From the NCBI GenBank assembly GCA_900768755.1, contig CAAGDV010000006.1:1-64000 (forward strand): 64,000 nucleotides of DNA. Direction: 5' to 3'. A program made the position numbers and the translations under genes. Origin of the DNA: Lachnospiraceae bacterium (GTDB taxonomy: Bacteria > Bacillota > Clostridia > Lachnospirales > Lachnospiraceae). This document shows positions 25,601 through 34,545 of the stretch, piece by piece (the first letter of the stretch is position 1; each line of letters starts with the position of its first letter). The notes under the pieces are model-generated. The model was given only the letters and a program-made list of their open reading frames with translations. It was not told the origin of the DNA and did not search any database.

Positions 25601-25601
25601 T

Positions 25602-25613
25602 AACGCAAGCGTT
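25602..25613 (+). promoter_or_regulatory. Operator-like dyad over the start point
   Basis: AACGC-AA-GCGTT is a perfect 5-bp-arm dyad centred on the expected transcription start, a position where LacI-type sugar repressors block initiation. No repressor gene is adjacent. Confidence 0.5.
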
Positions 25614-25660
25614 TATTTTACATTAGAATGTCCAAAAAATCATAAAAGAGGAATCAAATC

Positions 25661-27865
25661 ATGTATAATATCAATATACAACCCAAAGAAACGCTCATTG
25701 ACACATCCCCAAGTCTTTACGGACTCTTCTTTGAGGATATAAATCGCGCCGGTGACGGAGGATTGTATGCAGAACTTCTCCGAAACCGCGCATTTGATGA
25801 CGGAATAATCCCCGAAGGCTGCAGCTATGACGCTGAAAACAAACTCATCATTTCTTCCACAGGCTGGAGCAGTTCATTCGATTGCTGCGAGCTGGAAGGC
25901 GTTGCAGGCTGGACAGCAGCTAATGGCGCCGAAATGAGTCTTACTGACAAAGGTACGCTGAACCAAAACCGGAAACGTGCCCTTATAGTAAAATTCAGCG
26001 GCGGCGATATCAGCAATAACGGATTTATGGGAGTGCCTGTCGAATGCGGAAAGAATTATCGTTTCTATATGTTTGCCAAAAGCAATAAAAGCGTTTTCGT
26101 AAAAGTAATGCTTACATCTGAAAGCGGAAAAATCTATGCGGAACACAGCTTTGATATAAACGGCGACTACACAAAATACGAATGTGAGCTTACAAGCTCC
26201 ACCACTGACTGCAATGCAAGGCTTTCGTTTTCTTCCTGTTCAGAGGAACCTGTTACTTTTGGCTTTGTTTCTCTATTCCCAAAGGATACTTTCATGGGTA
26301 GGGAAAACGGTTTGAGAAAGTCGCTTGCGGAGCGTCTTATAAAGTTAAAACCGGCGTTTCTGCGCTTTCCCGGAGGTTGTATCGTTGAGGGATTTTCAAA
26401 GGAAACGGCTTACCGTTTCGCCGATTCTATCGGTCCTGTGTGGGAGAGAAAACCGCACTGGCTCCTCTGGTCGTATATGACTACAAATGGGCTTGGATTC
26501 CACGAATACCTTCAATTTTGCGAGGACGCAGGAATTGATGCAATGTATGTTTTCAACTGCGGAATGACCTGTCAGGGAAGATGCCCTGATTATTTTGATG
26601 AAAAGCTGATTGAAGAATTCTACGAGGATACTGTTCACGCAATTCTTTATGCAACGGCTCCCGCAGATACCGAATGGGGTTACAAGAGAGCCGCAAACGG
26701 TCACCCGGAGCCATTCACACAGCTGAAATACCTTGAGATAGGCAACGAAAACTGGGGCGGTGAGTACAACAAGCGTTATGAGTATTTTTACAAGAGGCTG
26801 AAAGAACAGTTCCCGCAATTCATTTACATATCTACCGACCACACAGAAAAAGCGGGACTTGCAACAGAGTACGTTGATGAACATTTTTATTCCGACCCCA
26901 TTTTCTTTGCCGCTAATACCGGTCTTTATGATGACCTTGACCGTAGCGGGATAAACATTTATTGTGGTGAATATGCGGCGACTATCGGCGTAAAGGAAGG
27001 TACTCTTTACGGCGCGCTGGGCGAAGCAGCATTCCTTACGGGAGTTGAACGCAATCAGGACAAGGTGCGTATGACAAGCTATGCACCGCTGTTCAAGAAT
27101 GTTGATTATGTTTCGTGGGAGCCGGATATGATAGTTTTCAACAACCATGAAGATTATGCTATTCCAAGTTATTATATGCTGCAAATGTTCGCTGAAAACA
27201 GAGGCGACTATGTATGCGGTCACTCTGTTGTGACTGATAGTGACAGACGAATTGAAAGCGGACATTTCACCGCACCTGACGGAACTGTCACAGAGGGGAA
27301 ATGCTATTCCACCGACATTGATATATCGGGAGATTTTCGTATCAGTTTCTGGGACAGAGGCACTGTTGGCGAAGAACAGAATCACTATGACTGGATTCTT
27401 GAAAACGGAACAAGCAAAGTGGTTCATTACAACGGCTGGTCGGCTGAAATAATCTGCAAGGAAATTTCGTGTGATATTCCCGAAGGAACTGCTCATATTG
27501 AACTTACCGCCGATGAGGACAGTTTTAAGATTACGCTCAATGATAAAATCATACACGAACACACTCTCGGAGCGATACCGCATATTTCGGCGGTATGTAC
27601 TGTTGACAGAAACAGCGGTGAGGTTATATCTAAGATTGTTAACTTTTCGGAAAATGAGATTCCGCTGACAATAGTTTATGATACACTTATGGCTGAAACA
27701 GCAGATATGACTGTTCTCACAGCGGACAGTTATTCCGCACATAACAGCTTTGAATCCTCCGAAGCGGTCATTCCTTACAAAGCGAAAATACAAGCATCAA
27801 GAGAGTTCAGTGTTTCTGTTAAACCGCGTTCGGTCAATGTGATAAGGCATAAACTATCTAAATGA
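25661..27865 (+). CDS. GH51 alpha-L-arabinofuranosidase
   Basis: This 734-residue cytoplasmic enzyme (no signal peptide) begins with the GH51 signature LFFEDINRAGDGGLYAELLR, has a carbohydrate-binding-like beta domain (about 70-205), and a TIM barrel with acid/base Glu363 in EIGNENWGG and nucleophile Glu437 in YCGEYAATIG. A C-terminal beta region of about 240 residues follows. It removes arabinose from arabinoxylan or arabinan oligosaccharides taken up by the cell. AGAGGAA precedes the ATG. No transporter is adjacent. Confidence 0.94.
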   Translation: MYNINIQPKETLIDTSPSLYGLFFEDINRAGDGGLYAELLRNRAFDDGIIPEGCSYDAENKLIISSTGWSSSFDCCELEGVAGWTAANGAEMSLTDKGTLNQNRKRALIVKFSGGDISNNGFMGVPVECGKNYRFYMFAKSNKSVFVKVMLTSESGKIYAEHSFDINGDYTKYECELTSSTTDCNARLSFSSCSEEPVTFGFVSLFPKDTFMGRENGLRKSLAERLIKLKPAFLRFPGGCIVEGFSKETAYRFADSIGPVWERKPHWLLWSYMTTNGLGFHEYLQFCEDAGIDAMYVFNCGMTCQGRCPDYFDEKLIEEFYEDTVHAILYATAPADTEWGYKRAANGHPEPFTQLKYLEIGNENWGGEYNKRYEYFYKRLKEQFPQFIYISTDHTEKAGLATEYVDEHFYSDPIFFAANTGLYDDLDRSGINIYCGEYAATIGVKEGTLYGALGEAAFLTGVERNQDKVRMTSYAPLFKNVDYVSWEPDMIVFNNHEDYAIPSYYMLQMFAENRGDYVCGHSVVTDSDRRIESGHFTAPDGTVTEGKCYSTDIDISGDFRISFWDRGTVGEEQNHYDWILENGTSKVVHYNGWSAEIICKEISCDIPEGTAHIELTADEDSFKITLNDKIIHEHTLGAIPHISAVCTVDRNSGEVISKIVNFSENEIPLTIVYDTLMAETADMTVLTADSYSAHNSFESSEAVIPYKAKIQASREFSVSVKPRSVNVIRHKLSK

Positions 27866-27931
27866 TACAGAGAGCCTTTCGGCTTGGAAATATAGGAATT
27901 TTTGTCCGCTAAAGGTACAAAATATAATCCT

Positions 27932-27991
27932 GCAAACATAGCAGAAGACATCTGTTCGCTTTCGTGAACAGATGTCTTCTGCTATGTTTGC
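27932..27991. terminator. 26-bp perfect hairpin between convergent operons
   Basis: Bases 27932-27957 and 27966-27991 are exact reverse complements around an 8-base loop. It lies between the convergent arabinofuranosidase gene and the lipid cluster. On the plus strand CATTTTTC follows; on the minus strand the T-run is poor. It probably ends transcription from both sides, though its length is unusual. Confidence 0.7.
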
Positions 27992-28023
27992 CATTTTTCA
28001 AAATATAAAGGTCATTACACAAT

Positions 28024-29547
28024 CTATAACGGAATATTCCCGTGTTTTTTTCCGGGTGTTTCGACATTCTTCTGCTCAAGCATTGCAAAGGCATTGATTA
28101 CTCTTTCCCTTGTCTCTTCCGGGCGGATGACCTCATCAATATATCCGCGCTCGGCAGCGACATAAGGATTGAGGAATTTGCGGGTATACTCCGCAATTTT
28201 CTCCTCTCGCTCTTCTCCCACGGCCTTGGAAGCAATGATTCCCACTGCTCCCTCGGCGCCCATAACCGCAATCTCCGCGGTCGGCCACGAATACACAAGG
28301 TCTGCACCGAGACCCTTGCTGTTCATGCCGATATATGCGCCGCCGTAGGCTTTCCTCAGAATAACCGTGACGGTCGGAACCGTAGCCTCGCTGTAGGCGT
28401 AAAGCATTTTGGCACCATGGCGGATTATTCCTTTGTACTCCTGCTCTTTGCCCGGAAGGAATCCCGGAACATCTACAAGAGTGAGAATCGGTATGTTAAA
28501 GCAGTCGCAGAACCTGATAAGTCTTGCGGCTTTGTCACCGGAATTGTAATCCAGAGAGCCCGCCATCTTACACGGCTGGTTGGCAATGACGCCGACCGTT
28601 CTGCCCTCCATACGCATAAGTCCGACTACGATGTTGGGCGAAAAAGCCTCCGAAACCTCCATGAATGTATCCTTATCGCAAAGCTCCTCGATAACATCAT
28701 GAACATCATAAGTATTTTTCTGATTGGGTGATACGATATCACGCAAACGCTTATGAAAATATTTTTTTGACGGCTTAACTGCCTCCGGCTTTTCAAGATA
28801 ATTCTGCGGCAGATATGAAAGCAGTTTTCTGACGGCAAGCAGACATTCCCTGTCGTTGTCGTACACAAAATGCGCCACGCCGCTTATTCCCGAGTGAACT
28901 CCGGCTCCGCCAAGCTCCATGGCGGTAACCTCTTCGCCGGTAACCTCTTTAATTACCTTCGGGCCGGTCAGGTACATCTGGCTGTTTTCCTTGGTCATGA
29001 AGACAAAATCACACAGCGCCGGGGCATAACATGCTCCGCCCGCGCAGGGGCCCAGAATAACCGCAATCTGCGGAACTACTCCTGACATGTTGACATGTCT
29101 TTTGAACATGCCCGCATATCCGTTGAGGCTGTCGATTCCTTCCTCGATGCGGGCGCCGCCGCTGTCGTTAATCTCGATAAAAGGTGCCTTGGCATTCATC
29201 GCCATGTCCATGGCGTTGCATATTTTGCGGGCATGGTATTCGCCCAGCGCGCCTCCGATTACGGTAAAATCCTGTGCAGAGGCAAAAACAACCCTGCCGT
29301 TCACTCTACCGTAGCCGCACACAACGCCGTCTCCGGGCGTCTTTTTCTTGTCCATTCCAAAATCCGTGATGCGGGACGCAACCAGAGTATTAATCTCCAC
29401 AAAGGTGCCTTCATCAAAAAGAATATCAAGGCGTTCCCTCGCGGTAAGCTTTCCTTTTTTGTGCTGGTTCTCAACACGGGTCGCACCGCCGCCTTCTATG
29501 GCTTTCGCCCTTCTGGAATCCAGATCACTCAACAATTCATCCCACAT
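28024..29547 (-). CDS. Acyl-CoA carboxylase carboxyltransferase subunit
   Basis: The ATG at 29547 (MWDELLSDLDSRR, 507 residues) lies 9 bases after GGAGG and 1 base after the malonyltransferase stop. The fused crotonase-like halves of the PccB/MmdA type are complete: GGARIEEGIDSLNGYAG and GPCAGGACYAPALCDF in the first, DVPGFLPGKEQEYKGIIRHG and KAYGGAYIGMNS in the second. It transfers carboxyl between biotin and acetyl- or propionyl-CoA. No biotin carboxylase or biotin carrier is in the window. Here it probably supplies malonyl-CoA to the cluster. It is the last gene of the operon. Confidence 0.92.
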   Translation of the reverse strand: MWDELLSDLDSRRAKAIEGGGATRVENQHKKGKLTARERLDILFDEGTFVEINTLVASRITDFGMDKKKTPGDGVVCGYGRVNGRVVFASAQDFTVIGGALGEYHARKICNAMDMAMNAKAPFIEINDSGGARIEEGIDSLNGYAGMFKRHVNMSGVVPQIAVILGPCAGGACYAPALCDFVFMTKENSQMYLTGPKVIKEVTGEEVTAMELGGAGVHSGISGVAHFVYDNDRECLLAVRKLLSYLPQNYLEKPEAVKPSKKYFHKRLRDIVSPNQKNTYDVHDVIEELCDKDTFMEVSEAFSPNIVVGLMRMEGRTVGVIANQPCKMAGSLDYNSGDKAARLIRFCDCFNIPILTLVDVPGFLPGKEQEYKGIIRHGAKMLYAYSEATVPTVTVILRKAYGGAYIGMNSKGLGADLVYSWPTAEIAVMGAEGAVGIIASKAVGEEREEKIAEYTRKFLNPYVAAERGYIDEVIRPEETRERVINAFAMLEQKNVETPGKKHGNIPL

Positions 29548-29548
29548 T

Positions 29549-30469
29549 TTAGATACCCTCCAAGTCTTCAACGGTGTTTATGGTAATAACCTTAATTCCT
29601 CTGTCTATTCTCTTCATAAATCCGGCAAGTGTTTTGCCCGGTCCGATTTCATAGAAAGTGTCAACGCCCTCAGAAATCATTTTTTCCATGCTCTGCTGCC
29701 ATCTTACCGGCGAAGAGACCTGAAGCTTCAATGTCTCTTTGATTCCGGCGTCATCGGTGACAATCTCTGCATTAATATTGTTGATGTAAGGAATCTGCGG
29801 CTTGTTAACCGTGACATTCAAAAGCTCCGAATACAGTTTGTCACCGGCTCCGCTAAGCATCGGGGAATGAAACGGCCCGCTGACATTTAACCTCGTAACC
29901 ATCTTCGCTCCCGCTTCCTTAAGCGCATCCATCGCTTCCTCAACGGATTCTGTATATCCTGATATTACAATCTGTCCGGGGCAGTTATAGTTGGCTGCCG
30001 CAACAACTTTTCCGCTCTCTGTCGAAATCTTTGCGCATACCTCATCAATCGTGCCGGCATCCAGCGCGATTACGGCCGCCATGGCTCCCTTTCCTTCGGG
30101 GACCTCGTTCTCCATGTAAAGTCCGCGCTTTCTGACAACACGCATCGCATCGGCAAAGTTCATTGCCCCCGACGCGACAAGCGCTGCGTACTCTCCGAGG
30201 CTTAGTCCCGCGGTGATATCCGCCTTAACTCCTTTAAGCGTTACTGCCTTAAGAATGCAGACCTCAGCCGCAAGCATCGCAGCCTGGGTGTACTCAGTCT
30301 TGTTGATGAGCTCATTCTCATCAAACATGATGTGCTTGAGGTCAAAATCCATCAGCGCATCCGCTTCGTCAATAACCTGCCTGCACTCCTCGTATGTGTC
30401 GTAGAAATCTTTTGCCATTCCCACATACTGCGCGCCCTGTCCGGGAAAAATAAAAGCTGTCTTACTCAT
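29549..30469 (-). CDS. fabD: Malonyl-CoA:ACP transacylase
   Basis: This 306-residue protein has FPGQGAQYVGM at the N-terminus, the nucleophile Ser in GLSLGEYAAL, the Arg in VRKRGLYME and the catalytic His in GPFHSPML. It loads malonyl units onto ACP. It lies 14 bases after the dehydratase gene and 1 base before the carboxyltransferase. Whether it serves only the cluster or also normal fatty-acid synthesis depends on whether the genome has another fabD. Confidence 0.94.
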   Translation of the reverse strand: MSKTAFIFPGQGAQYVGMAKDFYDTYEECRQVIDEADALMDFDLKHIMFDENELINKTEYTQAAMLAAEVCILKAVTLKGVKADITAGLSLGEYAALVASGAMNFADAMRVVRKRGLYMENEVPEGKGAMAAVIALDAGTIDEVCAKISTESGKVVAAANYNCPGQIVISGYTESVEEAMDALKEAGAKMVTRLNVSGPFHSPMLSGAGDKLYSELLNVTVNKPQIPYINNINAEIVTDDAGIKETLKLQVSSPVRWQQSMEKMISEGVDTFYEIGPGKTLAGFMKRIDRGIKVITINTVEDLEGI

Positions 30470-30483
30470 TCTGATTCACCTTC

Positions 30484-30930
30484 TTAATCCTCTGCATATA
30501 TAGTCTCTTTGGGTACTGCGGTAAACATTAATTCGCCTTTTGCCCTGACCTTGTCGTTGACGGATATTGTCACGGCAAAGGTAAAAAGTCCCGAAGCTCC
30601 CATCGTTTTGCGACAGTCAATAATAAGTGTATCTCCCGGTATAACAGGCTTAACGAATTTAAAGTCCTTAACCTTAAGAAGCACATATATTGAGCTGTCA
30701 TCGGTTCCGTCTGCCTCGATTGCAAGCGAACACGCCTGTGCCGCTGACTCAATCACTAATACGCCCGGCATAATGGGGGCGTCCGGGAAATGGCCGGTAA
30801 AATACGGTTCGTTGACCGATACATTTTTTAATGCTTTTACCGACTCGCCGGGAACCAGCTCGAGCACGCGCTCCACCATCTGAAAAGGCGGGCGCTGTTT
30901 AATTCTTTTGTTGATATCGATAATATTCAT
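30484..30930 (-). CDS. fabZ: FabZ-like 3-hydroxyacyl-ACP dehydratase
   Basis: This 148-residue hotdog-fold protein carries the full FabZ site: His in GHFPDAPIMPGVLVIE and the Glu at its end. It removes water from 3-hydroxyacyl-ACP to give trans-2-enoyl-ACP. Its ATG shares one base with the ketoreductase stop (TAATG), so the two are coupled. With no enoyl reductase in the cluster, repeated reduction and dehydration would leave conjugated double bases unsaturated in the chain. Confidence 0.92.
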   Translation of the reverse strand: MNIIDINKRIKQRPPFQMVERVLELVPGESVKALKNVSVNEPYFTGHFPDAPIMPGVLVIESAAQACSLAIEADGTDDSSIYVLLKVKDFKFVKPVIPGDTLIIDCRKTMGASGLFTFAVTISVNDKVRAKGELMFTAVPKETIYAED

Positions 30931-31664
30931 TATAAGCTGAGACCTCCGTCCATCACTATAACCTGTCCGGTGATATATGAGCTTGCATCCGAGCAGAGCA
31001 TGTTAACCACCTCGGCAACCTCCTCAACAGTTCCCAGACGTCCCATAGGAATGTTTTTAAGGTACTCCTCTTTCTTTTCCTCCGGGATTGCCTCAATCAT
31101 CTCTGTTGCAATAAAGCCCGGGGCAACTGCATTCACCTGGATTCCGTAAGGTGCAAGTTCTTTTGCCAGCGTTGCGGTCATAGAATTGACTGCGCCTTTG
31201 GTCGCGCTGTATACCGACTGTCCCGCAAGTGCGAGCTTGGAGCTGACGGACGAGATATTCACAATTCTGCCGCTCTTTTGCTTGAACATCTTAAGCGCAG
31301 CCTGCTGACATGCGTAAAAATAGCCTTTCACATTGATGTTAAAGCTCCTGTCAAGGGAGTCCGCGTTAAGCATAAGCAGATATGCGTCATCCACGACACC
31401 CGCATTGTTGACAAGAATATCAATATGTCCAAAATACTTGAAGGCTTCCCTAAAGAGTGCTGACACATCCTTCTGAACGGACATGTTAGCTTTTACCGCA
31501 ATCGCATCAACTCCCATTGCCTTGATTGCCTCCACAACCTTCATAGCTTCCTCTTCGCTGCTGTTGTAGTTGACAACAACATTGATTCCTTCCTTTGCAA
31601 GTCTCAATGCGCACGCCTTACCTATACCTCTTGAAGCGCCCGTAACAATTGCAACCTTACTCAT
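30930..31664 (-). CDS. fabG: FabG-like 3-ketoacyl-ACP reductase
   Basis: This 244-residue short-chain dehydrogenase has the cofactor motif TGASRGIGKA, NNAG, and the catalytic Ser-Tyr-Lys in NISSVSSKLALAGQSVYSAT and the following Lys. It reduces 3-ketoacyl-ACP using NADPH (Asn-Tyr-Asn after the second strand). AAGGAGG precedes the ATG. It follows the ketosynthase fusion by 12 bases. Confidence 0.93.
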   Translation of the reverse strand: MSKVAIVTGASRGIGKACALRLAKEGINVVVNYNSSEEEAMKVVEAIKAMGVDAIAVKANMSVQKDVSALFREAFKYFGHIDILVNNAGVVDDAYLLMLNADSLDRSFNINVKGYFYACQQAALKMFKQKSGRIVNISSVSSKLALAGQSVYSATKGAVNSMTATLAKELAPYGIQVNAVAPGFIATEMIEAIPEEKKEEYLKNIPMGRLGTVEEVAEVVNMLCSDASSYITGQVIVMDGGLSL

Positions 31665-31676
31665 ATTACTTCCTCC

Positions 31677-34094
31677 TTATGCTCTTTTGAGAACCACTGC
31701 CGCATACGAGCCGCCCGGAGCGTAACTGGTCACAAGCATGGTTTTGTAATCAGATGTATCAACGCTGATTTCTGTTGCTTTCCTGCCATCGAATCTGAAA
31801 GCTGTCTGCTTTGCCGGAAGCTTTCCCGAAAGCGTGAGCGCCGCGTGCATTGCCGAAAGTGTTGCGGCAGCCGCTCTTGACTCTCCGACAATTGTCTTAA
31901 CCGACATAACAGGCTTAACATTACCTGCGAATACCCTGTTGTAAGAATCCATCTCTATTCCGTCAACGGTTGTATTTCCGTTGCCGAAACCTACAATTGC
32001 ATCAATGTCGGAAGGGTTGATTCCCGCACTCTCGCAGGCCTTAAGAATCGCTTTGTCAAGGGCTTCATCCGAACCTTTAAGTGTTCCAACCGAAACGGAC
32101 TCATGTGTCATCGCATAGCCGCAGACCTCGGCGTACTTATAAGCGCCTCTTTCGCCGGCAGAAGCCTCACTCTCAAGCATGATTGAGGTACTTCCCTCTC
32201 CGAGAACAAAACCTCTCTTGTTAAGACCGTACGGCGTCGTATCGGCGCAGTCCGTGGTGTATCCGAGTCTGCCGTACAAAAGTCTTGTCATCTCAGTGTT
32301 CTCATCGGTTCCGCACGCCATCATCATCTTCTCGGCACCGTCGCGGACCGTGTTATATGCGTAGCAGATGCTCTGAAGGCCTGCCTGCATTCCGTTGGTC
32401 AAAGTAACGTTAACGCCCTTTACCCCTGAATTGATTGACAGATATCCGCCTGCAGCATTGTAAACCGTGTTGGGGAACACAAAAGCGCTTCCGGCGTGAA
32501 GTCCGTTCTTAATCAGACCTTCGTGGAAATTAATAATCTCTGTTGCAGGACCGTCTGCTGTTCCGACAATCATACCGATATCGGTCTCATTGTCGCTTGT
32601 CACCGTAACTCCCGCGCTCTTAAGGCATGCGCGTCCCGATACAACCTGTGTCTGGCTGAACTTGTCGAGTTTTCTGTAAAATGCAAGCTTAATATCATGT
32701 TCTTTAAAATCATCCGCACCGACCGAAGACTCCAAAGAGCCTCCCTCGGCGTTAACTTTTCCCGCCTTTACGGCATCAATGTAAGCGTCAACACTGTTTC
32801 CCACAGAGCTTACAAGTCCAAAACCGGTTACATACACCCTGTTGTTCTCAAGTGCTGCCACCGGGCGCGGATTCTTTGAGAAAATAACGCTCGCATTGTT
32901 TCCGCCGAATGCGAAATTGTTGGACATTGCAAGATTAATCTCTTTTTTCTTGGCAACGTTAGGCATAAAATCAAGTTTTCCTGCCTTCTCCTTAAGGTTC
33001 TCCAAATCTTCGTCCGAATATCCGATTGTCGGGGGAACTGTGTTAGTCTCAAGAGCCTTGATTGTATATATTGCTTCAACGGCACCGGCTGCTCCGAGGC
33101 AGTGTCCGACCATTGATTTGGTTGAGTCAACCGCAGTGTTCTCATTCTCTCCGAAAATAGTCTGCATTGCCTGTATCTCAGTTGAGTCGTTAAGCGGGGT
33201 TCCCGTGGCATGTCCGTTGATATAATCTATCTCGGAAGCACTCACGTCAGAATGCTTAAGCGCCCACTTCATCGCGTTCATCTGGCCTTCACTGTCAGGT
33301 CTTGGCGCTGTGATATGATGAGCGTCAGAGCTGATTCCGCCGGAAAGAACGTCACAGTAGATATGTGCGCCTCGTGCCTTTGCATGCTCAAAAGACTCAA
33401 CGATAAGCACGCCTGCGCCCTCTCCGAGTGTAATTCCCTTGCTCTTGTTGTACGGCGAGCACGGGTCAGTATCAAGCGCATGAAGAGCTGTGAAACCTCC
33501 GAATGCCAGGGCTGAAAAAGAGTCCGAACCTCCGACTATGTATGCGTCTCCGATTCCCGCACGAATCAAATCACATGCGTACTCAATGCTTATGGTACTT
33601 GCGGCGCATGCGTTGCCCACGTTGGTGACAATACCCTTTGCGCCGGCAATCTTTGCAACATTGTTGGCAATCGAACCGATTGACATTTTGATGATATCAT
33701 CCGAATCTGAGCTCTCGGGATTCTCCTCGTATGCGGTAAAAAACTTCTGGATACTTACCGCACCGCCCACGCAGCTTCCTATGATGACTCCGACTCTGTC
33801 GGCATTTGAATCGTCGATTACGATTCCCGAATCCTCTAATGCCTCTGTGGCTGCTTTTACGCAAAGGAGCGAAACACGGTCCATCTTATCGGCATCCTCG
33901 CCCGCCGAAACATCAAAATGCTCCGGCACCTCTGCGCCCATATGTGCGTAACAGTTGCTTGTGTCAATTGAGCGGACCTCCTTGATTCCAAGCACGCCGT
34001 TAATGCAGTTTGTAAAACTCTCACTTACCGAATTGCCGATTGAGTTAATCATTCCCAGACCGGTAATTACGCATCTTTTCTCATTATTTGACAT
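31677..34094 (-). CDS. Ketosynthase fused to a chain-length-factor-like pseudo-ketosynthase
   Basis: The start is placed at 34094 (MSNNEKRCVITGLGM, 805 residues) with GAGG 9 bases upstream. The first half (1-410) is a FabF-type ketosynthase with Cys163 in NVGNACAAS and both His in INGHATGTPLND and VGHCLGAAGAVEA. The second half (about 415-805) keeps the thiolase fold (YVTGFGLVSSVGN, GFVLGEGSTSIMLE) but its active Cys position reads NGMQAG and both His positions are lost (FGNGNTT, IVGESRAA). That is the division of labour of a KS and chain-length factor in type II polyketide and aryl polyene systems, here in one polypeptide. The 146-base spacer 34095-34240 before it holds a small CCGGG hairpin and no gene. 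Confidence 0.93.
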   Translation of the reverse strand: MSNNEKRCVITGLGMINSIGNSVSESFTNCINGVLGIKEVRSIDTSNCYAHMGAEVPEHFDVSAGEDADKMDRVSLLCVKAATEALEDSGIVIDDSNADRVGVIIGSCVGGAVSIQKFFTAYEENPESSDSDDIIKMSIGSIANNVAKIAGAKGIVTNVGNACAASTISIEYACDLIRAGIGDAYIVGGSDSFSALAFGGFTALHALDTDPCSPYNKSKGITLGEGAGVLIVESFEHAKARGAHIYCDVLSGGISSDAHHITAPRPDSEGQMNAMKWALKHSDVSASEIDYINGHATGTPLNDSTEIQAMQTIFGENENTAVDSTKSMVGHCLGAAGAVEAIYTIKALETNTVPPTIGYSDEDLENLKEKAGKLDFMPNVAKKKEINLAMSNNFAFGGNNASVIFSKNPRPVAALENNRVYVTGFGLVSSVGNSVDAYIDAVKAGKVNAEGGSLESSVGADDFKEHDIKLAFYRKLDKFSQTQVVSGRACLKSAGVTVTSDNETDIGMIVGTADGPATEIINFHEGLIKNGLHAGSAFVFPNTVYNAAGGYLSINSGVKGVNVTLTNGMQAGLQSICYAYNTVRDGAEKMMMACGTDENTEMTRLLYGRLGYTTDCADTTPYGLNKRGFVLGEGSTSIMLESEASAGERGAYKYAEVCGYAMTHESVSVGTLKGSDEALDKAILKACESAGINPSDIDAIVGFGNGNTTVDGIEMDSYNRVFAGNVKPVMSVKTIVGESRAAAATLSAMHAALTLSGKLPAKQTAFRFDGRKATEISVDTSDYKTMLVTSYAPGGSYAAVVLKRA

Positions 34095-34240
34095 ATCATC
34101 ATACCTCTTTATATATCGCCGGGCATAACCCGGTTGTAATCGTGAATCATATCCGGCGCATCTTTTGCGGGACACGCACCATTAAATATATCATATTCCG
34201 ACTGCGCGCCCACGCAATCCGCCGGATAAAATGGAGGAGA

Positions 34241-34495
34241 TTAAGCCTCCAAATGCTCCATAACATACTGGCTGAGTGCTTCGATGTTAAAGAAATGCTC
34301 TTTTGCAACACCTGTCATCTGCACGCCGAACTCACTGTCGATTCCGGCAATGATTTCAAGTGAATCAATTGAATCAAGGCCGATGCCATCTCCGAAAAGT
34401 TCGATGTCATAAGTAAGCTCCTCAGCAGGAATTCTGAGGTTCTCAACAAGTATGTTTTTGATCTTTTCTGCGATTTCTGTCTGCTTTGCGTCCAT
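34241..34495 (-). CDS. Acyl carrier protein (first)
   Basis: This 84-residue four-helix carrier has the phosphopantetheine Ser in GIGLDSIDSLEI. AAGGAG lies 7 bases before the ATG. It is acidic, as expected, and sits between the ligase-like protein and the ketosynthase fusion, so it is probably the chain-elongation carrier. It is one of two ACPs in the operon, as in aryl polyene clusters. Confidence 0.93.
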   Translation of the reverse strand: MDAKQTEIAEKIKNILVENLRIPAEELTYDIELFGDGIGLDSIDSLEIIAGIDSEFGVQMTGVAKEHFFNIEALSQYVMEHLEA

Positions 34496-34545
34496 TTTTG
34501 CTCTCCTTAAATAAATTTATATATAGAAACAGTCAACGACTGAGC

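Noticed and set aside
26396..27793. Antisense 465-residue ORF
   Set aside because: It lies opposite the GH51 gene, which has both catalytic glutamates; the antisense product has low-complexity Cys/Ile/Asn content and no motif.
28024..31664. Reading the region as the housekeeping fatty-acid operon
   Set aside because: No fabH, enoyl reductase, accB or accC, and two acyltransferases, a patatin and a KS-CLF fusion are present instead.
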